DNA of 64,000 bases from Corynebacterium halotolerans (GCF_001056295.1 NZ_JVMD01000007.1:62001-126000), one strand, 5' to 3'. Counted from the first letter of the stretch, positions 14,830 through 27,721 are shown. Translations and numbers: made by a program. Notes: generated by a model from the letters alone, not told the origin.

Positions 14830-16098
14830 CTAGGTGAACAGGACCTTGATGAGGATGGCCAGGGCCGGGACGATGATGAAGACCGTCAGCACCCACGCCA
14901 CCGCGAGGATCTTGCGTTCGGTGGCGACGCGGGCCAGGGTCTCCGCCCCGATGAGGGGCAGGCTGCGGAGGAAGGGCAGCCCGTAGATGATCAGGATGCC
15001 GAAGACGTTGAACAGGGTGTGGACCAGCGCGATGGTCAGCGCCAGCTTCGCGCCGTCGCCGGTGACGGCCATCGCCGCGATGAGCGCGGTGATGGTCGTG
15101 CCGACGTTCGCGCCCAGGGTCAGCGGGTAGATCTGGCGGGTGGTGAGGGCGCCGGAGCCGGCGAACGGGACCATGACCGAGGTGGTCACGGACGAGGACT
15201 GGACGGCGACCGTCACCAGGAGGCCGGCGCCCATCGCGGTCAGCGGGTGGCCGCCGACGGACTTCTCCAGGATGGCCTTGGCGCGGCCGACCATGAGCAC
15301 CTGGAGGATCTTGCCCAGCCAGGAGACCGCGAAGAAGATCATGGCGACGCCGAGCAGGATGGTGACGACGCCGTCGATGAACTCGGAGCCCGGCAGCAGG
15401 CCGGTGAGGCCGTCCATGCCGATGAGGTCGACCACGGGGTCGGTGAGGGTGCCGACGAAGTCCGCCTGGCCCGGGTCGGGCAGGACGGTGCCGAAGATGC
15501 GGTCGGAGACCCACTCGGCGCTGCGCTGGATCGGGTGGAAGAAGATCTCCAGCGGCAGCAGGATGATGACGGCGAAGAGGTTGAAGAAGTCGTGGACCGT
15601 CGAGGCCGCGAAGGCCCGGCGGAACTCGTCCTTGTGGCCGGCGTGGCCGAACGACGCGAGGGTGTTGGTCACCGACGTGCCGATGTTCGCGCCCATGATC
15701 ATGGGCACGGCCACCTCGATGGGCAGCGCGCCTGCGCCGACCGCGGTGACCACCAGCGTCGTGGTGGTGGAGGAGGACTGGATGATCGCCGTCGCCAGCA
15801 CGCCGACGAACAGCGCGATGAACGGGTTGGTGGCGAAGTCGAAGAGGCTCGCGGCGGCATCCTTGCCCAGGCCCTTGAATCCGTCGCCGATCACGCCGAT
15901 GGCGACGATGAGCATGTACAGGGTGCCGATGGCCAGCAGGGTCAGCGCCCAGTTGGGCAGGCGGCGCAGGCCGTGGGGAACCTCGCTGGCCGCGACGTCG
16001 GCGACGGGCGCCTCGGTGGCGGTCGCGGTGGCTCCCGCGGGTTCGGGGGTGTTGTCCGGGGCGGGGTTTCCGTCGCCCGGACGGCGGGAATTCGTCAT
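14830..16098 (-). CDS. Na+/phosphate cotransporter family protein
   Basis: 422 residues with about nine hydrophobic helices. Two inverted copies of the Na/Pi-cotransporter motif are visible: QSSSTTTTLVVTAVGAGAL with MIMGANIGTSVTN (about residues 107-145) and QSSSVTTSVMVPFAGSGAL with LTLGANVGTTITA (about 290-330). The family imports inorganic phosphate with sodium. The N-terminal 40 residues are a Pro/Ala/Thr-rich cytoplasmic extension. A PHO-box-like pair of 11-bp repeats lies about 130 nt upstream. The 91-aa gene follows in the same unit. Confidence 0.9.
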   Translation of the reverse strand: MTNSRRPGDGNPAPDNTPEPAGATATATEAPVADVAASEVPHGLRRLPNWALTLLAIGTLYMLIVAIGVIGDGFKGLGKDAAASLFDFATNPFIALFVGVLATAIIQSSSTTTTLVVTAVGAGALPIEVAVPMIMGANIGTSVTNTLASFGHAGHKDEFRRAFAASTVHDFFNLFAVIILLPLEIFFHPIQRSAEWVSDRIFGTVLPDPGQADFVGTLTDPVVDLIGMDGLTGLLPGSEFIDGVVTILLGVAMIFFAVSWLGKILQVLMVGRAKAILEKSVGGHPLTAMGAGLLVTVAVQSSSVTTSVMVPFAGSGALTTRQIYPLTLGANVGTTITALIAAMAVTGDGAKLALTIALVHTLFNVFGILIIYGLPFLRSLPLIGAETLARVATERKILAVAWVLTVFIIVPALAILIKVLFT

Positions 16099-16226
16099 CG
16101 TGTCTCGATTCCTGGTTTCACGGGTGATCCCCGGCCTTCGGAAAGGTCGCGTGGGGCGCAGAAGCGCGCTCGGGGCATACGTCTAATGCAGTGTCTCTCC
16201 AAGAGGTGTCCCGTTGAAAGAAAAAA

Positions 16227-16244
16227 GGTGAACGGAAGGTGAAG
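16227..16244 (-). promoter_or_regulatory. PHO-box-like repeats upstream of the Na/Pi cotransporter
   Basis: On the minus strand CTTCACC and GTTCACC are spaced by exactly 11 bp (complement starts 16238 and 16227), the PhoP/RegX3-type arrangement also seen at 14196-14224. The site precedes a phosphate transporter, which makes phosphate control plausible. Confidence 0.65.
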
Positions 16245-16281
16245 TGAAGGCTCGTTTCAGAGTGATGTGCACCGCATGAAT

Positions 16282-16328
16282 GAGCCGGCGGCGATGGAGA
16301 TCACCCGAATCCCCATCGCCGCCGGCTC
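16282..16328. terminator. 16-bp perfect hairpin, possible thiC terminator
   Basis: Arms 16282-16297 and 16313-16328 are perfectly complementary. The hairpin lies 135 nt beyond the thiC stop and lacks a T-tract, so termination is uncertain. Confidence 0.4.
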
Positions 16329-16462
16329 GTCGGCCTCTCTCGGCGCTCGCTCACGGGCACCCGGTGTCCGCGAGCCTCCCGCTTCTCCGTCAGCGCCACC
16401 TGATCCGTCGGCGGCGCCTCCTGCTCCACCGCCTGCGCCGCCTCCTCAGACTTCGGTGCCTC

Positions 16463-18278
<1,816 letters not shown>

Positions 18279-18421
18279 GTTATTCGGTTGTGGAAAACGA
18301 GCGTACCGGAACCCATTCGGGGGCGGTGCGACGCCCCATCGGGGGTGGGCGGGGCGCCCGAAAGCGGAGAAATGCACGTCGGCGGCGAATGCGGTGTCGT
18401 TTTCGGGGGAGACGCGTCGTC

Positions 18422-18427
18422 TATGAT
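18422..18427 (+). promoter_or_regulatory. -10 box of the GAF-LuxR gene
   Basis: TATGAT is a good -10 element 63 nt before the ATG at 18491. No clear -35 is present. The 18279-18490 gap otherwise holds only the divergent thiC and regulator promoters. Confidence 0.45.
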
Positions 18428-18490
18428 GTTTTGGAACCGCAATCGAATTGCCCGGGCGCGCGGGGCGCGACCCACGAGGAGGACACGCCG

Positions 18491-19420
18491 ATGCCGCACA
18501 ACCGGCCGCGGGACCGCGACCTGGCGAAGCAGCTCGTGCGCGAACTGCGCAGGGACGCGGACCTCCCGGTCGTGTTCCTGGGCATCGGCGGGCAGGCGGG
18601 GGTGACCATCGGGGAGGGCATCGGCCTGCGCTCGGACGGCGTCCGCGGCGTCAACGTCATCCCGGGAGAGGGGCTCGGCGGGCGCGTTCTCCGGGACCGG
18701 CGCCCCGCGGTCGTCGCGGACTACGAGGCCGCGCGCACCATCACCGACAGCTATCTGACGCAGGTGCAGAACGAGGGGCTCGGCCCCGTCATGGCGGTGC
18801 CCATACTCTCCAGCATCGGGGAGACCAGGATGGTGCTGTACGGGGCGCACCGGGAGAAATTCGAGTTCGGGGACAGGATCCGGTCGGTGGCGATGCGCCT
18901 GGCGACGAAGGCCGCCACCGAGCTGCGCATCCGCGATGAAGTGGACCGGCGGATCGGCATGGCGCAGCGCAGCACCGCGGAACTCCGCGAGGCGGGGGAG
19001 GGGCCCGGATCGTCCGACTTGGAGCGGCTGCGGGAATTGCACGCGGATCTGCGCGCCATCGCCGCCACGACCGCGGACGAGGAGGCCCGGGACAAGCTGC
19101 TCGCGGCGTCCGGCGGCATCGCGGCGATCCTGTTCCCGGGCGCCGGGGGAGACGCGGTGCGCGCGGCCGACGCCGGGGGAGCGGGAGCCGCAGGCGGAGG
19201 GGGCGCCGGCGCGGGGGCGGATGCGCCTGCGTTGACGGCCCGCGAACTCGACGTGCTGTCGCAGGTTGCGTTGGGGTGCACCAATGCGGAGGCGGCGGCG
19301 CGGCTGTCGCTGAGCGTGGAGACCGTCAAGGCCTATCTGCGCAACGCCAGCGCCAAGCTCGGCGCGAAGGGGCGGCATGCGGCGGTGAGCCGCGCGCGGA
19401 TCCTCGGTCTCATTCCCTGA
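18491..19420 (+). CDS. GAF-domain LuxR-family transcriptional regulator
   Basis: 309 residues, ATG behind GAGGAGG. Residues about 20-150 look like a GAF sensor domain (GEGLGGRVLRDRRPAVVADY, VMAVPILSSIGETRMVLYGA). A helical linker and a Gly/Ala-rich spacer (about 215-245) follow. The C-terminal LuxR/GerE helix-turn-helix (about 247-305) shows LTARELDVLSQVALGCTNAEA and LSVETVKAYLRN. The architecture resembles corynebacterial RamA, a regulator of acetate metabolism, but the identity is not established. The next gene on the same strand is an organic-acid-type MFS symporter, a plausible target. The ligand is unknown. Confidence 0.8.
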   Translation: MPHNRPRDRDLAKQLVRELRRDADLPVVFLGIGGQAGVTIGEGIGLRSDGVRGVNVIPGEGLGGRVLRDRRPAVVADYEAARTITDSYLTQVQNEGLGPVMAVPILSSIGETRMVLYGAHREKFEFGDRIRSVAMRLATKAATELRIRDEVDRRIGMAQRSTAELREAGEGPGSSDLERLRELHADLRAIAATTADEEARDKLLAASGGIAAILFPGAGGDAVRAADAGGAGAAGGGGAGAGADAPALTARELDVLSQVALGCTNAEAAARLSLSVETVKAYLRNASAKLGAKGRHAAVSRARILGLIP

Positions 19421-19769
19421 GATAGGGCGTGCGCGGAGCGGGAAAAAGGGGTCCGCGGGCAGGGGTGAAGGGGCGCTGAAACGGGCGGAAGTCCCGCCCC
19501 AAACCCCCGTTTCGCGAAGTTTTCCGCGACGTTCGGGGTGGACCGCCAGGCCGGGCGAACGGTGTTAGGAATCGTATATGTGCTGGCTGGGGCGGTGCGA
19601 GAGGTGCTACAAGTTCTAAATCGCTAACCAAACCGCTAGTCGCAATTAACGTCTAACTCCATAACACCCTCTTTCGGGTATGTGAGAGCTGGATCACGCC
19701 TGGATATGTTCTGCGTCACATTGTTGAACGGGCGGTCCCGGTGGCCGCCCCCAAGGCAGGAGACGCCAA
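19421..19769 (+). promoter_or_regulatory. Upstream region of the MFS symporter
   Basis: 349 nt, noticeably more A/T-rich from 19560 onward than the surroundings. A small G/C hairpin follows the regulator gene (near 19483-19500). TATGTT at 19705-19710 is a candidate -10. G-runs (GGGGTGG, TGGGGCGG) recall RamA-type sites but are too common in this genome to count as evidence. Confidence 0.4.
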
Positions 19770-21214
19770 TGACCAATTCCCTCACGGCGGACAACTCGTC
19801 CGCCATCGGAGCCGCCACGGTGGCGTCGGCCCCCGCCGCGGAGCCCGTGAAGGGCCCCTCGCTGCGCAGGGTCGCCACCGCGAGCCTCGTGGGCACCACC
19901 ATCGAGTTCTACGACTTCTTCATCTACGGCACCGCAGCCGCCCTGGTGTTCCCCACGGTGTTCTTCCCGAACATGACCCCGATGCTGTCGACGGTCGCCT
20001 CCTTCGCCACCTTCGGCGTCGCGTTCCTCGCCCGCCCCCTCGGCTCCGTGGTGTTCGGCCACTTCGGCGACATCCTCGGCCGCAAGCGCACCCTGGTCTG
20101 GACCCTGCTGATGATGGGTCTGGCGACCCTGTTCATCGGCCTGCTGCCGGGCTACGAGTCGGGCGTCTTCGGCTTCTTCGAATCCGGCATCGGCGTCTGG
20201 GGCCCGGTGCTCCTGGTGGCCATGCGCTTCCTGCAGGGCATGGCCGTGGGCGGTGAATGGGCCGGCGCGACATTGCTGACGGCGGAATACGCGCCGCCGG
20301 GCAAGCGCGGCGCCTACGCCATGTTCCCGCAGCTCGGTGCGGCCATCGCCTTCTTCCTCTCCTCCGGCACCTTCGTGGTCGTCTTCCTCGCCATCGGCGA
20401 AACCTCCAACGCCTTCCTCGAGTGGGCCTGGCGCATCCCGTTCCTGCTGTCGATCGTGATGGTCTTCGTCGGCCTGTACGTCCGCCTGGCCATCCAGGAA
20501 ACCCCGTCCTTCAAGAAGGAGCAGGAGCGCCGCGCGCAGGACAAGGCCAACGGCGTCCGCCGCACCCTGCCCTTCATGGACACCATCCGGTACCAGTGGC
20601 GCGAGGCCATGACCGGCGGCATCGCGCTCGCCTCGCTGTTCTCGCTGTTCTACATGGGCACCTCGTACCTGACCTCCTACGGCACGAAGGCGCTCGGGCT
20701 GGAGCGCATCGAGATCCTCGCCGTCGGCATGGTCGCCGCGGTCATCTTCGGCGCCGCCATCGCGGGTTCCGCCGCGCTCTCCGACCGCATCGGCCGCACC
20801 AGGGTCATCCTGACGTCGACCATCCTCGCGGTCCTGTGGACGCCGGCGCTGTTCTGGGTCCTCGACTTCGGCACCATCTGGCACTTCGCCCTCGGCCTGA
20901 TCGTCACCATGGTGATCTTCGGCATCTCCTACGGCCCGGCCGGCGCGATGCTCCCCGAGATGTTCCGCGTCGACCTGCGCTACACCGGCGCCGGCCTGGC
21001 GTACAACATCGCGGCCATCCTCGGCGGCGCCATCCCGCCGCTGATCGCCGCCCCGCTCGCCGAAGCCTACGGCGGCCTGGCCGTCGGCCTCTTCCTCGCC
21101 GCGATCTCGCTGACCTCCACCATCGCGGTCACGCGGATCCGCTCCAACCACGAGGACGACATCGACGAGCACAACCAGCTCGTCCGCGAATCCGACGCCC
21201 TGGCCAAGCCGTAA
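19770..21214 (+). CDS. MFS transporter, metabolite:H+ symporter family
   Basis: 481 residues with 12 predicted membrane helices. It has the N-terminal signature of the metabolite:H+ symporter group (ShiA/ProP/KgtP-like): [20 protein letters not shown], then [19 protein letters not shown] (the MFS loop-2/3 motif) and [20 protein letters not shown]. The substrate is probably an organic acid or small zwitterion but cannot be read from sequence. ATG 19770 lies 8 nt behind a GGAG. It sits downstream of a GAF-LuxR regulator and upstream of rpsL, and ends at a hairpin. Confidence 0.85.
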
Positions 21215-21292
21215 CCCGACCGGGCGCGCGCCCCTCGCCCTTCGATCGGGAGAGAGCGGGCCGGCCAAGTCTCCGGACCGGCCCGCGGGGTC

Positions 21293-21343
21293 GTGCGGGG
21301 GGCCGTCGCAAAGCGAAACCCGCTTTGCGACGGCCCCCCTTCC
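21293..21343 (+). terminator. Hairpin between the MFS gene and rpsL, made of two 11-mer copies
   Basis: GGGGGGCCGTCGCAAAGCG pairs with its complement around an AAACC loop. The stem contains one minus and one plus copy of the recurrent word GCTTTGCGACG (21304-21314 and 21322-21332). There is no long T-tract. Confidence 0.6.
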
Positions 21344-21362
21344 GTTTCGCCACCTGGGATTT

Positions 21363-21391
21363 TTGGTGATCGTCGCAGGTTGCACTACTGT
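21363..21391 (+). promoter_or_regulatory. Promoter of rpsL
   Basis: TTGGTG (21363-21368), a 17-nt spacer and TACTGT (21386-21391) fit a SigA-type promoter. It gives a leader of about 150 nt before rpsL. Confidence 0.6.
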
Positions 21392-21546
21392 CAATGGACA
21401 GTCCCAAGAGGTAATTGGGAGTCGACGACATCACCCGGTAGGCCAGCGAGAGCGGCTGACTGGGTTTCGCACGTTTAAAAACCGATCCTCCGCCGCAGGC
21501 CGGACGGAAGCCGCGGCGCGATCGGAACGAAACAGAAAGAGGCTTC

Positions 21547-21918
21547 ATGCCCACTATCCAGCAGCTGGTCCGCAAGGGCCGCCACGACAAGAAGTCGGCC
21601 ACGTCCACGGCCGCCCTGAAGGGCTCGCCGCAGCGCCGTGGCGTGTGCACCCGCGTGTACACCACCACCCCGAAGAAGCCGAACTCGGCGCTCCGCAAGG
21701 TCGCCCGCGTCCGCCTCACCTCCGGCATCGAGGTCTCCGCCTACATCCCGGGCGAGGGCCACAACCTGCAGGAGCACTCCATGGTGCTCGTCCGCGGCGG
21801 CCGAGTGAAGGACCTCCCCGGCGTCCGCTACAAGATCGTCCGCGGCTCCCTCGACACCCAGGGCGTCAAGGACCGCAAGCAGGCCCGTTCCCGCTACGGC
21901 GCGAAGAAGGAGAAGTAA
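21547..21918 (+). CDS. rpsL: 30S ribosomal protein S12
   Basis: S12 lines the decoding centre. The 123 residues match the family. The streptomycin-region motifs [18 protein letters not shown] (about residues 38-55) and [15 protein letters not shown] (about 86-100) are wild type, with Lys at the classical resistance positions. The ATG follows AGAAAGAGG. It is first in rpsL-rpsG, and rpsG starts 2 nt after its stop. Confidence 0.98.
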   Translation: MPTIQQLVRKGRHDKKSATSTAALKGSPQRRGVCTRVYTTTPKKPNSALRKVARVRLTSGIEVSAYIPGEGHNLQEHSMVLVRGGRVKDLPGVRYKIVRGSLDTQGVKDRKQARSRYGAKKEK

Positions 21919-21920
21919 AC

Positions 21921-22391
21921 ATGCCTCGTAAGGGCCCCGCCCCCAAGCGTCCCGTCGTCAACGACCCGGTGTACGGTTCGCCGCTGGTCACCCAGCTCAT
22001 CAACAAGGTGCTGCTGGACGGCAAGAAGTCGACCGCCGAGCGCATCGTCTACGGTGCCCTCGAGGTCTGCCGCGAGAAGACCGGCACCGACCCCGTGCTG
22101 ACCCTCAAGCGCGCGATCGAGAACGTCAAGCCCGCCCTCGAGGTCCGCTCCCGCCGAGTCGGCGGCGCGACCTACCAGGTCCCGGTCGAGGTTCGCCCCG
22201 GCCGCGGCAACACCCTGGCCCTGCGCTGGCTGCTCATGTTCTCCCGCCAGCGCCGCGAGAACACCATGATGGAGCGTCTCGCCAACGAGATCCTCGACGC
22301 CTCCAACGGCCTCGGCGCGTCCGTCAAGCGCCGCGAGGACACCCACAAGATGGCCGAGGCCAACCGCGCCTTCGCCCACTACCGCTGGTAG
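21921..22391 (+). CDS. rpsG: 30S ribosomal protein S7
   Basis: S7 nucleates assembly of the 30S head. I start at ATG 21921 (156 aa), immediately after rpsL and behind GAAGGAGAAG. The family signature [23 protein letters not shown] lies at residues 17-39, and the C-terminal [21 protein letters not shown] is intact. fusA follows after a 209-nt gap with a G/C hairpin, so it may be partly uncoupled from rpsG. Confidence 0.98.
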   Translation: MPRKGPAPKRPVVNDPVYGSPLVTQLINKVLLDGKKSTAERIVYGALEVCREKTGTDPVLTLKRAIENVKPALEVRSRRVGGATYQVPVEVRPGRGNTLALRWLLMFSRQRRENTMMERLANEILDASNGLGASVKRREDTHKMAEANRAFAHYRW

Positions 22392-22410
22392 TGGCCGCGA
22401 CCGCCGGATG

Positions 22411-22453
22411 AGGCCCCCGGGGCCGGTCCGGCGCCGGCGCCTCCGGGGGCCTT
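22411..22453 (+). terminator. G/C hairpin between rpsG and fusA
   Basis: AGGCCCCCGG (22411-22420) pairs with CCGGGGGCCT (22443-22452), with a further inner stem. There is no T-tract, so it is perhaps an attenuating or processing hairpin. Confidence 0.45.
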
Positions 22454-22600
22454 CGGGCTCCCCGGCGGAAATCACGGCAAGCCATCGTGCCCAATCGGTG
22501 GCAAAATAGATCGAGCAACCCGACCGCTGGCGGTCGAGGCGAAGACGACGACCAACGTCCTGAGCCCCCGCCGCACGATTTGAAACGAGTGGGGAATCAA

Positions 22601-24733
22601 GTGGCAGAAGGCGCACTTCCCGTCAAGAAGGATCTGAACAAGGTCCGCAACATCGGCATCATGGCTCACATCGATGCCGGCAAGACCACCACGACCGAGC
22701 GCATCCTGTACTACACGGGCATCAACCGCAAGGTCGGCGAGACGCACGATGGTGGCGCTACCACCGACTGGATGGAGCAGGAGAAGGAGCGCGGCATCAC
22801 CATCACGTCCGCCGCGGTCACCTGCTTCTGGAACGACAACCAGATCAACATCATCGACACCCCGGGCCACGTCGACTTCACCGTCGAGGTCGAGCGCTCC
22901 CTGCGCGTGCTCGATGGCGCCGTCGCCGTCTTCGACGGCAAGGAGGGCGTCGAGCCCCAGTCGGAGCAGGTCTGGCGTCAGGCCCAGAAGTACGACGTCC
23001 CCCGCATCTGCTTCGTCAACAAGATGGACAAGCTGGGCGCGGACTTCGAGTACACCGTCGGCACCATCGTCGACCGCCTCGGCGCCAAGCCGCTGGTGAT
23101 GCAGCTGCCGATCGGCGCCGAGGATGACTTCGACGGCGTCGTCGACCTCCTGCAGATGAAGGCCCTGACCTGGCGCGGCAAGACCGAGATCGGCACCGAG
23201 GCCACCGTCGAGGAGATCCCGGCGGACCTGGTCGACAAGGCCAACGAGTACCGCGAGAAGCTGCTCGAGTCCGTCGCCGAGTCCGACGAAGAGCTCATGG
23301 AGAAGTACTTCGGCGGCGAAGAGCTGACCATGGACGAGATCAAGGGCGCCATCCGCAAGATGGTCGTCAACTCCGAGATCTACCCGGTCTACTGCGGCAC
23401 CGCCTACAAGAACAAGGGCATCCAGCCGCTGCTCGACGCGGTCGTCGACTTCCTGCCGACCCCGCTCGACGTGGGCGAGGTCCACGGCCACCAGGTCGGC
23501 GACGAGTCCGTCGACATGGTCCGCAAGCCCTCCTCCAACGAGCCGTTCTCCGCGCTGGCGTTCAAGATCGCCGCGCACCCGTTCTTCGGCAAGCTGACCT
23601 TCGTGCGCGTCTACTCCGGCCGCGTGGAGCCGGGCGCCCAGGTGCTCAACTCCACCAAGGAGAAGAAGGAGCGCGTCGGCAAGCTCTTCCAGATGCACGC
23701 CAACAAGGAGAACCCGGTCGACGAGGCCGTGGCCGGCAACATCTACGCGTTCATCGGCCTGAAGGACACCACCACCGGTGACACCCTCTGCGCCCAGGAC
23801 GCCCCGATCGTGCTCGAGTCCATGAGCTTCCCGGACCCGGTCATCTCCGTGGCCATCGAGCCGAAGTCCAAGGCCGACCAGGAGAAGCTGGGCACCGCGA
23901 TCCAGCGCCTGGCCGAAGAGGACCCGACCTTCACCGTCCGCCTGGACGACGAGACCGGCCAGACCGTCATCGGCGGCATGGGCGAGCTCCACCTCGACGT
24001 CCTGGTCGACCGCATGAAGCGCGAGTTCAAGGTCGAGGCCAACGTCGGCGCCCCGCAGGTCGCGTACCGCGAGACCATCCGCAAGGCGGTCGAGAAGTAC
24101 GACTACACCCACAAGAAGCAGACCGGCGGTTCCGGCCAGTTCGCGAAGGTCATCGTCTCGCTCGAGCCCTACGCCCCGGCGCAGGACGAGCTCGAAGAGG
24201 GCGAGTCGGCGATCTACAAGTTCGAGAACGCCGTCACCGGCGGCCGCGTGCCGAAGGAGTACATCCCCTCGGTCGACGCCGGCATCCAGGACGCCATGCA
24301 GTACGGCACCCTGGCGGGCTTCCCGCTGGTGAACATCAAGGCCACCCTGGAGGACGGCCAGTACCACGAGGTCGACTCCTCCGAAATGGCCTTCAAGATC
24401 GCCGGCTCCATGGCCCTGAAGGAGGCCGTGCAGAAGGCGAAGCCGGTCCTGCTCGAGCCGATGATGGCCGTCGAGGTCATCACCCCCGAGGAGTACATGG
24501 GCGAGGTCATCGGCGACATCAACTCCCGCCGCGGCCAGGTCAACTCCATGGAGGACCGCACGGGCGTCAAGGCCGTCAAGGCCCTGGTCCCGCTGTCCGA
24601 GATGTTCGGCTACGTCGGCGACCTGCGTTCCAAGACGCAGGGCCGCGCCAACTACACGATGATCTTCGATTCCTACGCCGAGGTCCCGTCCTCCGTCGCG
24701 CAGGAGATCATCGCCGAGCGCACCGGCAACTGA
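22601..24733 (+). CDS. fusA: Elongation factor G
   Basis: EF-G drives translocation by GTP hydrolysis. 710 residues from GTG 22601 ([25 protein letters not shown]). The G1 motif AHIDAGKTT is near residue 21, the switch-[10 protein letters not shown] near 64, G3 DTPGHVDF near 86 and G4 NKMD near 140. Domains II-V follow (for example [19 protein letters not shown] and [18 protein letters not shown]). Codons are highly biased. The 5' extension of the frame to 22487 lacks a better ribosome-binding site. Confidence 0.97.
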   Translation: MAEGALPVKKDLNKVRNIGIMAHIDAGKTTTTERILYYTGINRKVGETHDGGATTDWMEQEKERGITITSAAVTCFWNDNQINIIDTPGHVDFTVEVERSLRVLDGAVAVFDGKEGVEPQSEQVWRQAQKYDVPRICFVNKMDKLGADFEYTVGTIVDRLGAKPLVMQLPIGAEDDFDGVVDLLQMKALTWRGKTEIGTEATVEEIPADLVDKANEYREKLLESVAESDEELMEKYFGGEELTMDEIKGAIRKMVVNSEIYPVYCGTAYKNKGIQPLLDAVVDFLPTPLDVGEVHGHQVGDESVDMVRKPSSNEPFSALAFKIAAHPFFGKLTFVRVYSGRVEPGAQVLNSTKEKKERVGKLFQMHANKENPVDEAVAGNIYAFIGLKDTTTGDTLCAQDAPIVLESMSFPDPVISVAIEPKSKADQEKLGTAIQRLAEEDPTFTVRLDDETGQTVIGGMGELHLDVLVDRMKREFKVEANVGAPQVAYRETIRKAVEKYDYTHKKQTGGSGQFAKVIVSLEPYAPAQDELEEGESAIYKFENAVTGGRVPKEYIPSVDAGIQDAMQYGTLAGFPLVNIKATLEDGQYHEVDSSEMAFKIAGSMALKEAVQKAKPVLLEPMMAVEVITPEEYMGEVIGDINSRRGQVNSMEDRTGVKAVKALVPLSEMFGYVGDLRSKTQGRANYTMIFDSYAEVPSSVAQEIIAERTGN

Positions 24734-25152
24734 GTCGGTCAATCGGGGCCCCGCCCGGATGATTCCGGGGCGGGTTCCCGGCCCGCCGCCGTTCCCGCGC
24801 CAATCGCGCGAACGGGGGCGGCGCCGAAAAGCCCCCGCGATCCGCAGTGCCGCGGATCCGGGAGGGTAGCGGCCCGCACTTTTCACCGCTGACCCGGACT
24901 TCGTTTCCGGTGCCGGAGGTGGTGCGCGGTGCCGGCCGTTACCCCGCAATCGATCCTGGGGACCCGAGTTTGATATGGGCCCGGCCGTCCCACTAGGATT
25001 GTGTAACTGGCACAGTGAAAATGCACTGTCCGCCCCCTTCTTTACGCCCGGAAATGCCGTCTTTCGTCGGTGTTCGCAGCGGTGTGGGGGTGGGCGACCA
25101 CAACCTGTGGCTACGAAAGTCGTGGCCACCATGACGTCCAGGAGGACTAACA
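24734..25152 (+). promoter_or_regulatory. fusA-tuf intergenic region
   Basis: 419 nt. Several G/C hairpins lie at about 24750-24870, none with a proper T-tract. A well-formed promoter follows at 24970-24999, then a leader of roughly 147 nt before the tuf GTG. No gene was found. Confidence 0.6.
24970..24999 (+). promoter_or_regulatory. Promoter of tuf
   Basis: TTGATA (24970-24975), an 18-nt spacer and TAGGAT (24994-24999) form one of the best SigA-type promoters in the window, as expected for EF-Tu. Confidence 0.75.
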
Positions 25153-26343
<1,191 letters not shown>

Positions 26344-26403
26344 TTCTTGATGCTCCAGCGGGTTGATCCCGCCGGTTGAACCGGCGGATCGCCTGCGGCC
26401 AGC

Positions 26404-26446
26404 AAAAGGGCCCCGCCCCCGAGTGAATCGGGGGCGGGGCCCTTTT
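26404..26446 (+). terminator. Terminator of tuf
   Basis: A very stable stem (AAAAGGGCCCCGCCCCC pairing with GGGGGCGGGGCCCTTTT) has a short loop and a T-run. The A-run on the 5' arm makes it potentially bidirectional. Confidence 0.9.
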
Positions 26447-26485
26447 CGTGTGCCCGTCGGTTCGGCTCCGGCTTGCCATGTACCG

Positions 26486-26523
26486 GCGTGCCTGGCGCAG
26501 GCGTGCCTGGCGCAGGCGTGCCT
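26486..26523. repeat. 15-bp tandem repeat, 2.5 copies
   Basis: GCGTGCCTGGCGCAG is repeated at 26486-26500 and 26501-26515, followed by a half copy. The block is flanked on both sides by TGTACCGG. It lies between the tuf terminator and the convergent AmaP-like gene. Confidence 0.75.
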
Positions 26524-26591
26524 TGTACCGGTTTGCTTTGCGCCGCGCGTCGTCGCGTCAAATGGCTTTGCGACGCCCGGCGCCCGCCGGT

Positions 26592-27152
26592 TCAGCCGTT
26601 AGGCGGGCGGCCGATGTGGAGCAGGAACCGCGTTCCGCAGTCGACGTCTCCGAGGGCGGCGTCGATGTCGTCGGCGGTCTCGTCGCAAAGCCTCGTGATC
26701 GACGCGATCTCGGCGTCGTGCGCGAGGTCGAGGTTGATCGTGATCGCCTCGCTGCCCCGATCCACTTCGGCGCGGCCGCGGGCGCGGCGGATGCCGTCGT
26801 GGGATTGGAGCCGTTTGGCGACGGCGTCGGCGACATCGGCGAGGTGGAACCGGATCTCGCCCGTGTCGTCGGAGTTCTCGTCGATCTTGGTCCGGGTGAG
26901 GCGGCGGTCGATGTTCGCCGCGAACAGCGCCAGCGCCAGGACGACGCCGAGGATCGCCGCCACCGCGAGCGCCCACGTGAACCAATCCTGATCGACGTGG
27001 CCGGGCAGGCGGGACGGGCGGAAGCCGTCGGTCCACGCCGCGAACGGCATTAACTCGTATTTCGCCGCGATGCCGAGCAGGCCGGCGACGATGAGCAGCG
27101 CCCCGAGCAGGCCCGCGACGAGGCGGTCGAGTACGGCGGTGGATCGTCTCAT
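26592..27152 (-). CDS. AmaP-like membrane anchor of Asp23 proteins
   Basis: 186 residues. Two hydrophobic helices lie near the N-terminus ([20 protein letters not shown], about 10-29, and [20 protein letters not shown], about 59-78). A soluble C-terminal domain follows. This is the layout of alkaline-shock-response membrane anchor protein AmaP, which holds Asp23/Gls24 proteins at the membrane. It is the last gene of the minus-strand cluster and its start overlaps the upstream stop by 4 nt. A GCTTTGCGACG copy lies inside (26681-26691). Assignment rests on topology and neighbours. Confidence 0.65.
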   Translation of the reverse strand: MRRSTAVLDRLVAGLLGALLIVAGLLGIAAKYELMPFAAWTDGFRPSRLPGHVDQDWFTWALAVAAILGVVLALALFAANIDRRLTRTKIDENSDDTGEIRFHLADVADAVAKRLQSHDGIRRARGRAEVDRGSEAITINLDLAHDAEIASITRLCDETADDIDAALGDVDCGTRFLLHIGRPPNG

Positions 27153-27721
27153 CGCTTCTTTCCTCCCTCCGGGGTCTTGCGGGTGGCGCGGATCTTCACG
27201 GTCGGGACCTCGCCGAGTGCGGCGGCGAGCTCGCCGTCGACCGCGGCGCGGACTTTATCCATGAGCTCGTCGTCGTCGGCGGCGCCCCCGGCGTCGATGG
27301 TGACGCTGACCGCGCGTTCGGTGGCGATGGCGGTCGCGTCGAAAACGCCCGGGCATCGGCGGGCGGCGCGGGCGGCGAGGCGGCCGACGTCGACCGGGCG
27401 CAGCCACTGGTCCGCGCGCCCGGACGCCCGGACGTGGGTCCGGCGGCGGGGCCGGACCGCGACGTAGAGCAGCACCAGCCCCAGCAGCGTCGCCAGGACG
27501 GACGCGGGGAGCAAGACGTTGTCCCATCCGTGCGCGTCGAGCCAATCGACGAAACCGGCGATGAGCTCGGGCCGTTCGATGGCGCCCATCCGCGCGAGCC
27601 AGTCATGGCCGGCCATGATGCCGATCGCGGCCAGCACCAGCGCGACCAGGTACGCCACCGGCCTCGCGGCCGGCGCGCGCAGCGGGATCGGTGCGCTGCG
27701 GAAACCGTTGTCTTCGGTCAT
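27149..27721 (-). CDS. DUF6286-like two-helix membrane protein
   Basis: 190 residues with two membrane helices (about 22-42 and 69-90) and a C-terminal domain rich in Ala/Val (VGRLAARAARRCPGVFDATA, VSVTIDAGG) reminiscent of Asp23-type folds. Proteins of this size and topology are regular members of actinobacterial Asp23/Gls24 clusters and are often annotated DUF6286. It overlaps both neighbours by 4 nt (ATGA), showing tight translational coupling. The precise function is unknown. Confidence 0.6.
   Translation of the reverse strand: MTEDNGFRSAPIPLRAPAARPVAYLVALVLAAIGIMAGHDWLARMGAIERPELIAGFVDWLDAHGWDNVLLPASVLATLLGLVLLYVAVRPRRRTHVRASGRADQWLRPVDVGRLAARAARRCPGVFDATAIATERAVSVTIDAGGAADDDELMDKVRAAVDGELAAALGEVPTVKIRATRKTPEGGKKR

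Larger units (their letters stand above)
16099..16462. other. Gap between the Na/Pi cotransporter and thiC
   Basis: 364 nt without a supported gene. It contains the cotransporter promoter region with the PHO-box-like repeats at 16227-16244, a 16-bp perfect inverted repeat at 16282-16328 and low-complexity C-rich sequence before the thiC stop codon. Confidence 0.55.

Noticed and set aside
14137..16242. Long plus-strand frame antisense to the Na/Pi cotransporter
   Set aside because: Asp/Gly/Arg-rich shadow of a clear minus-strand membrane protein with family motifs.
19681..19698. TGTGA...TCACG upstream of the MFS symporter as a GlxR site
   Set aside because: The spacing between GTGA and TCAC is 8 nt rather than the required 6.
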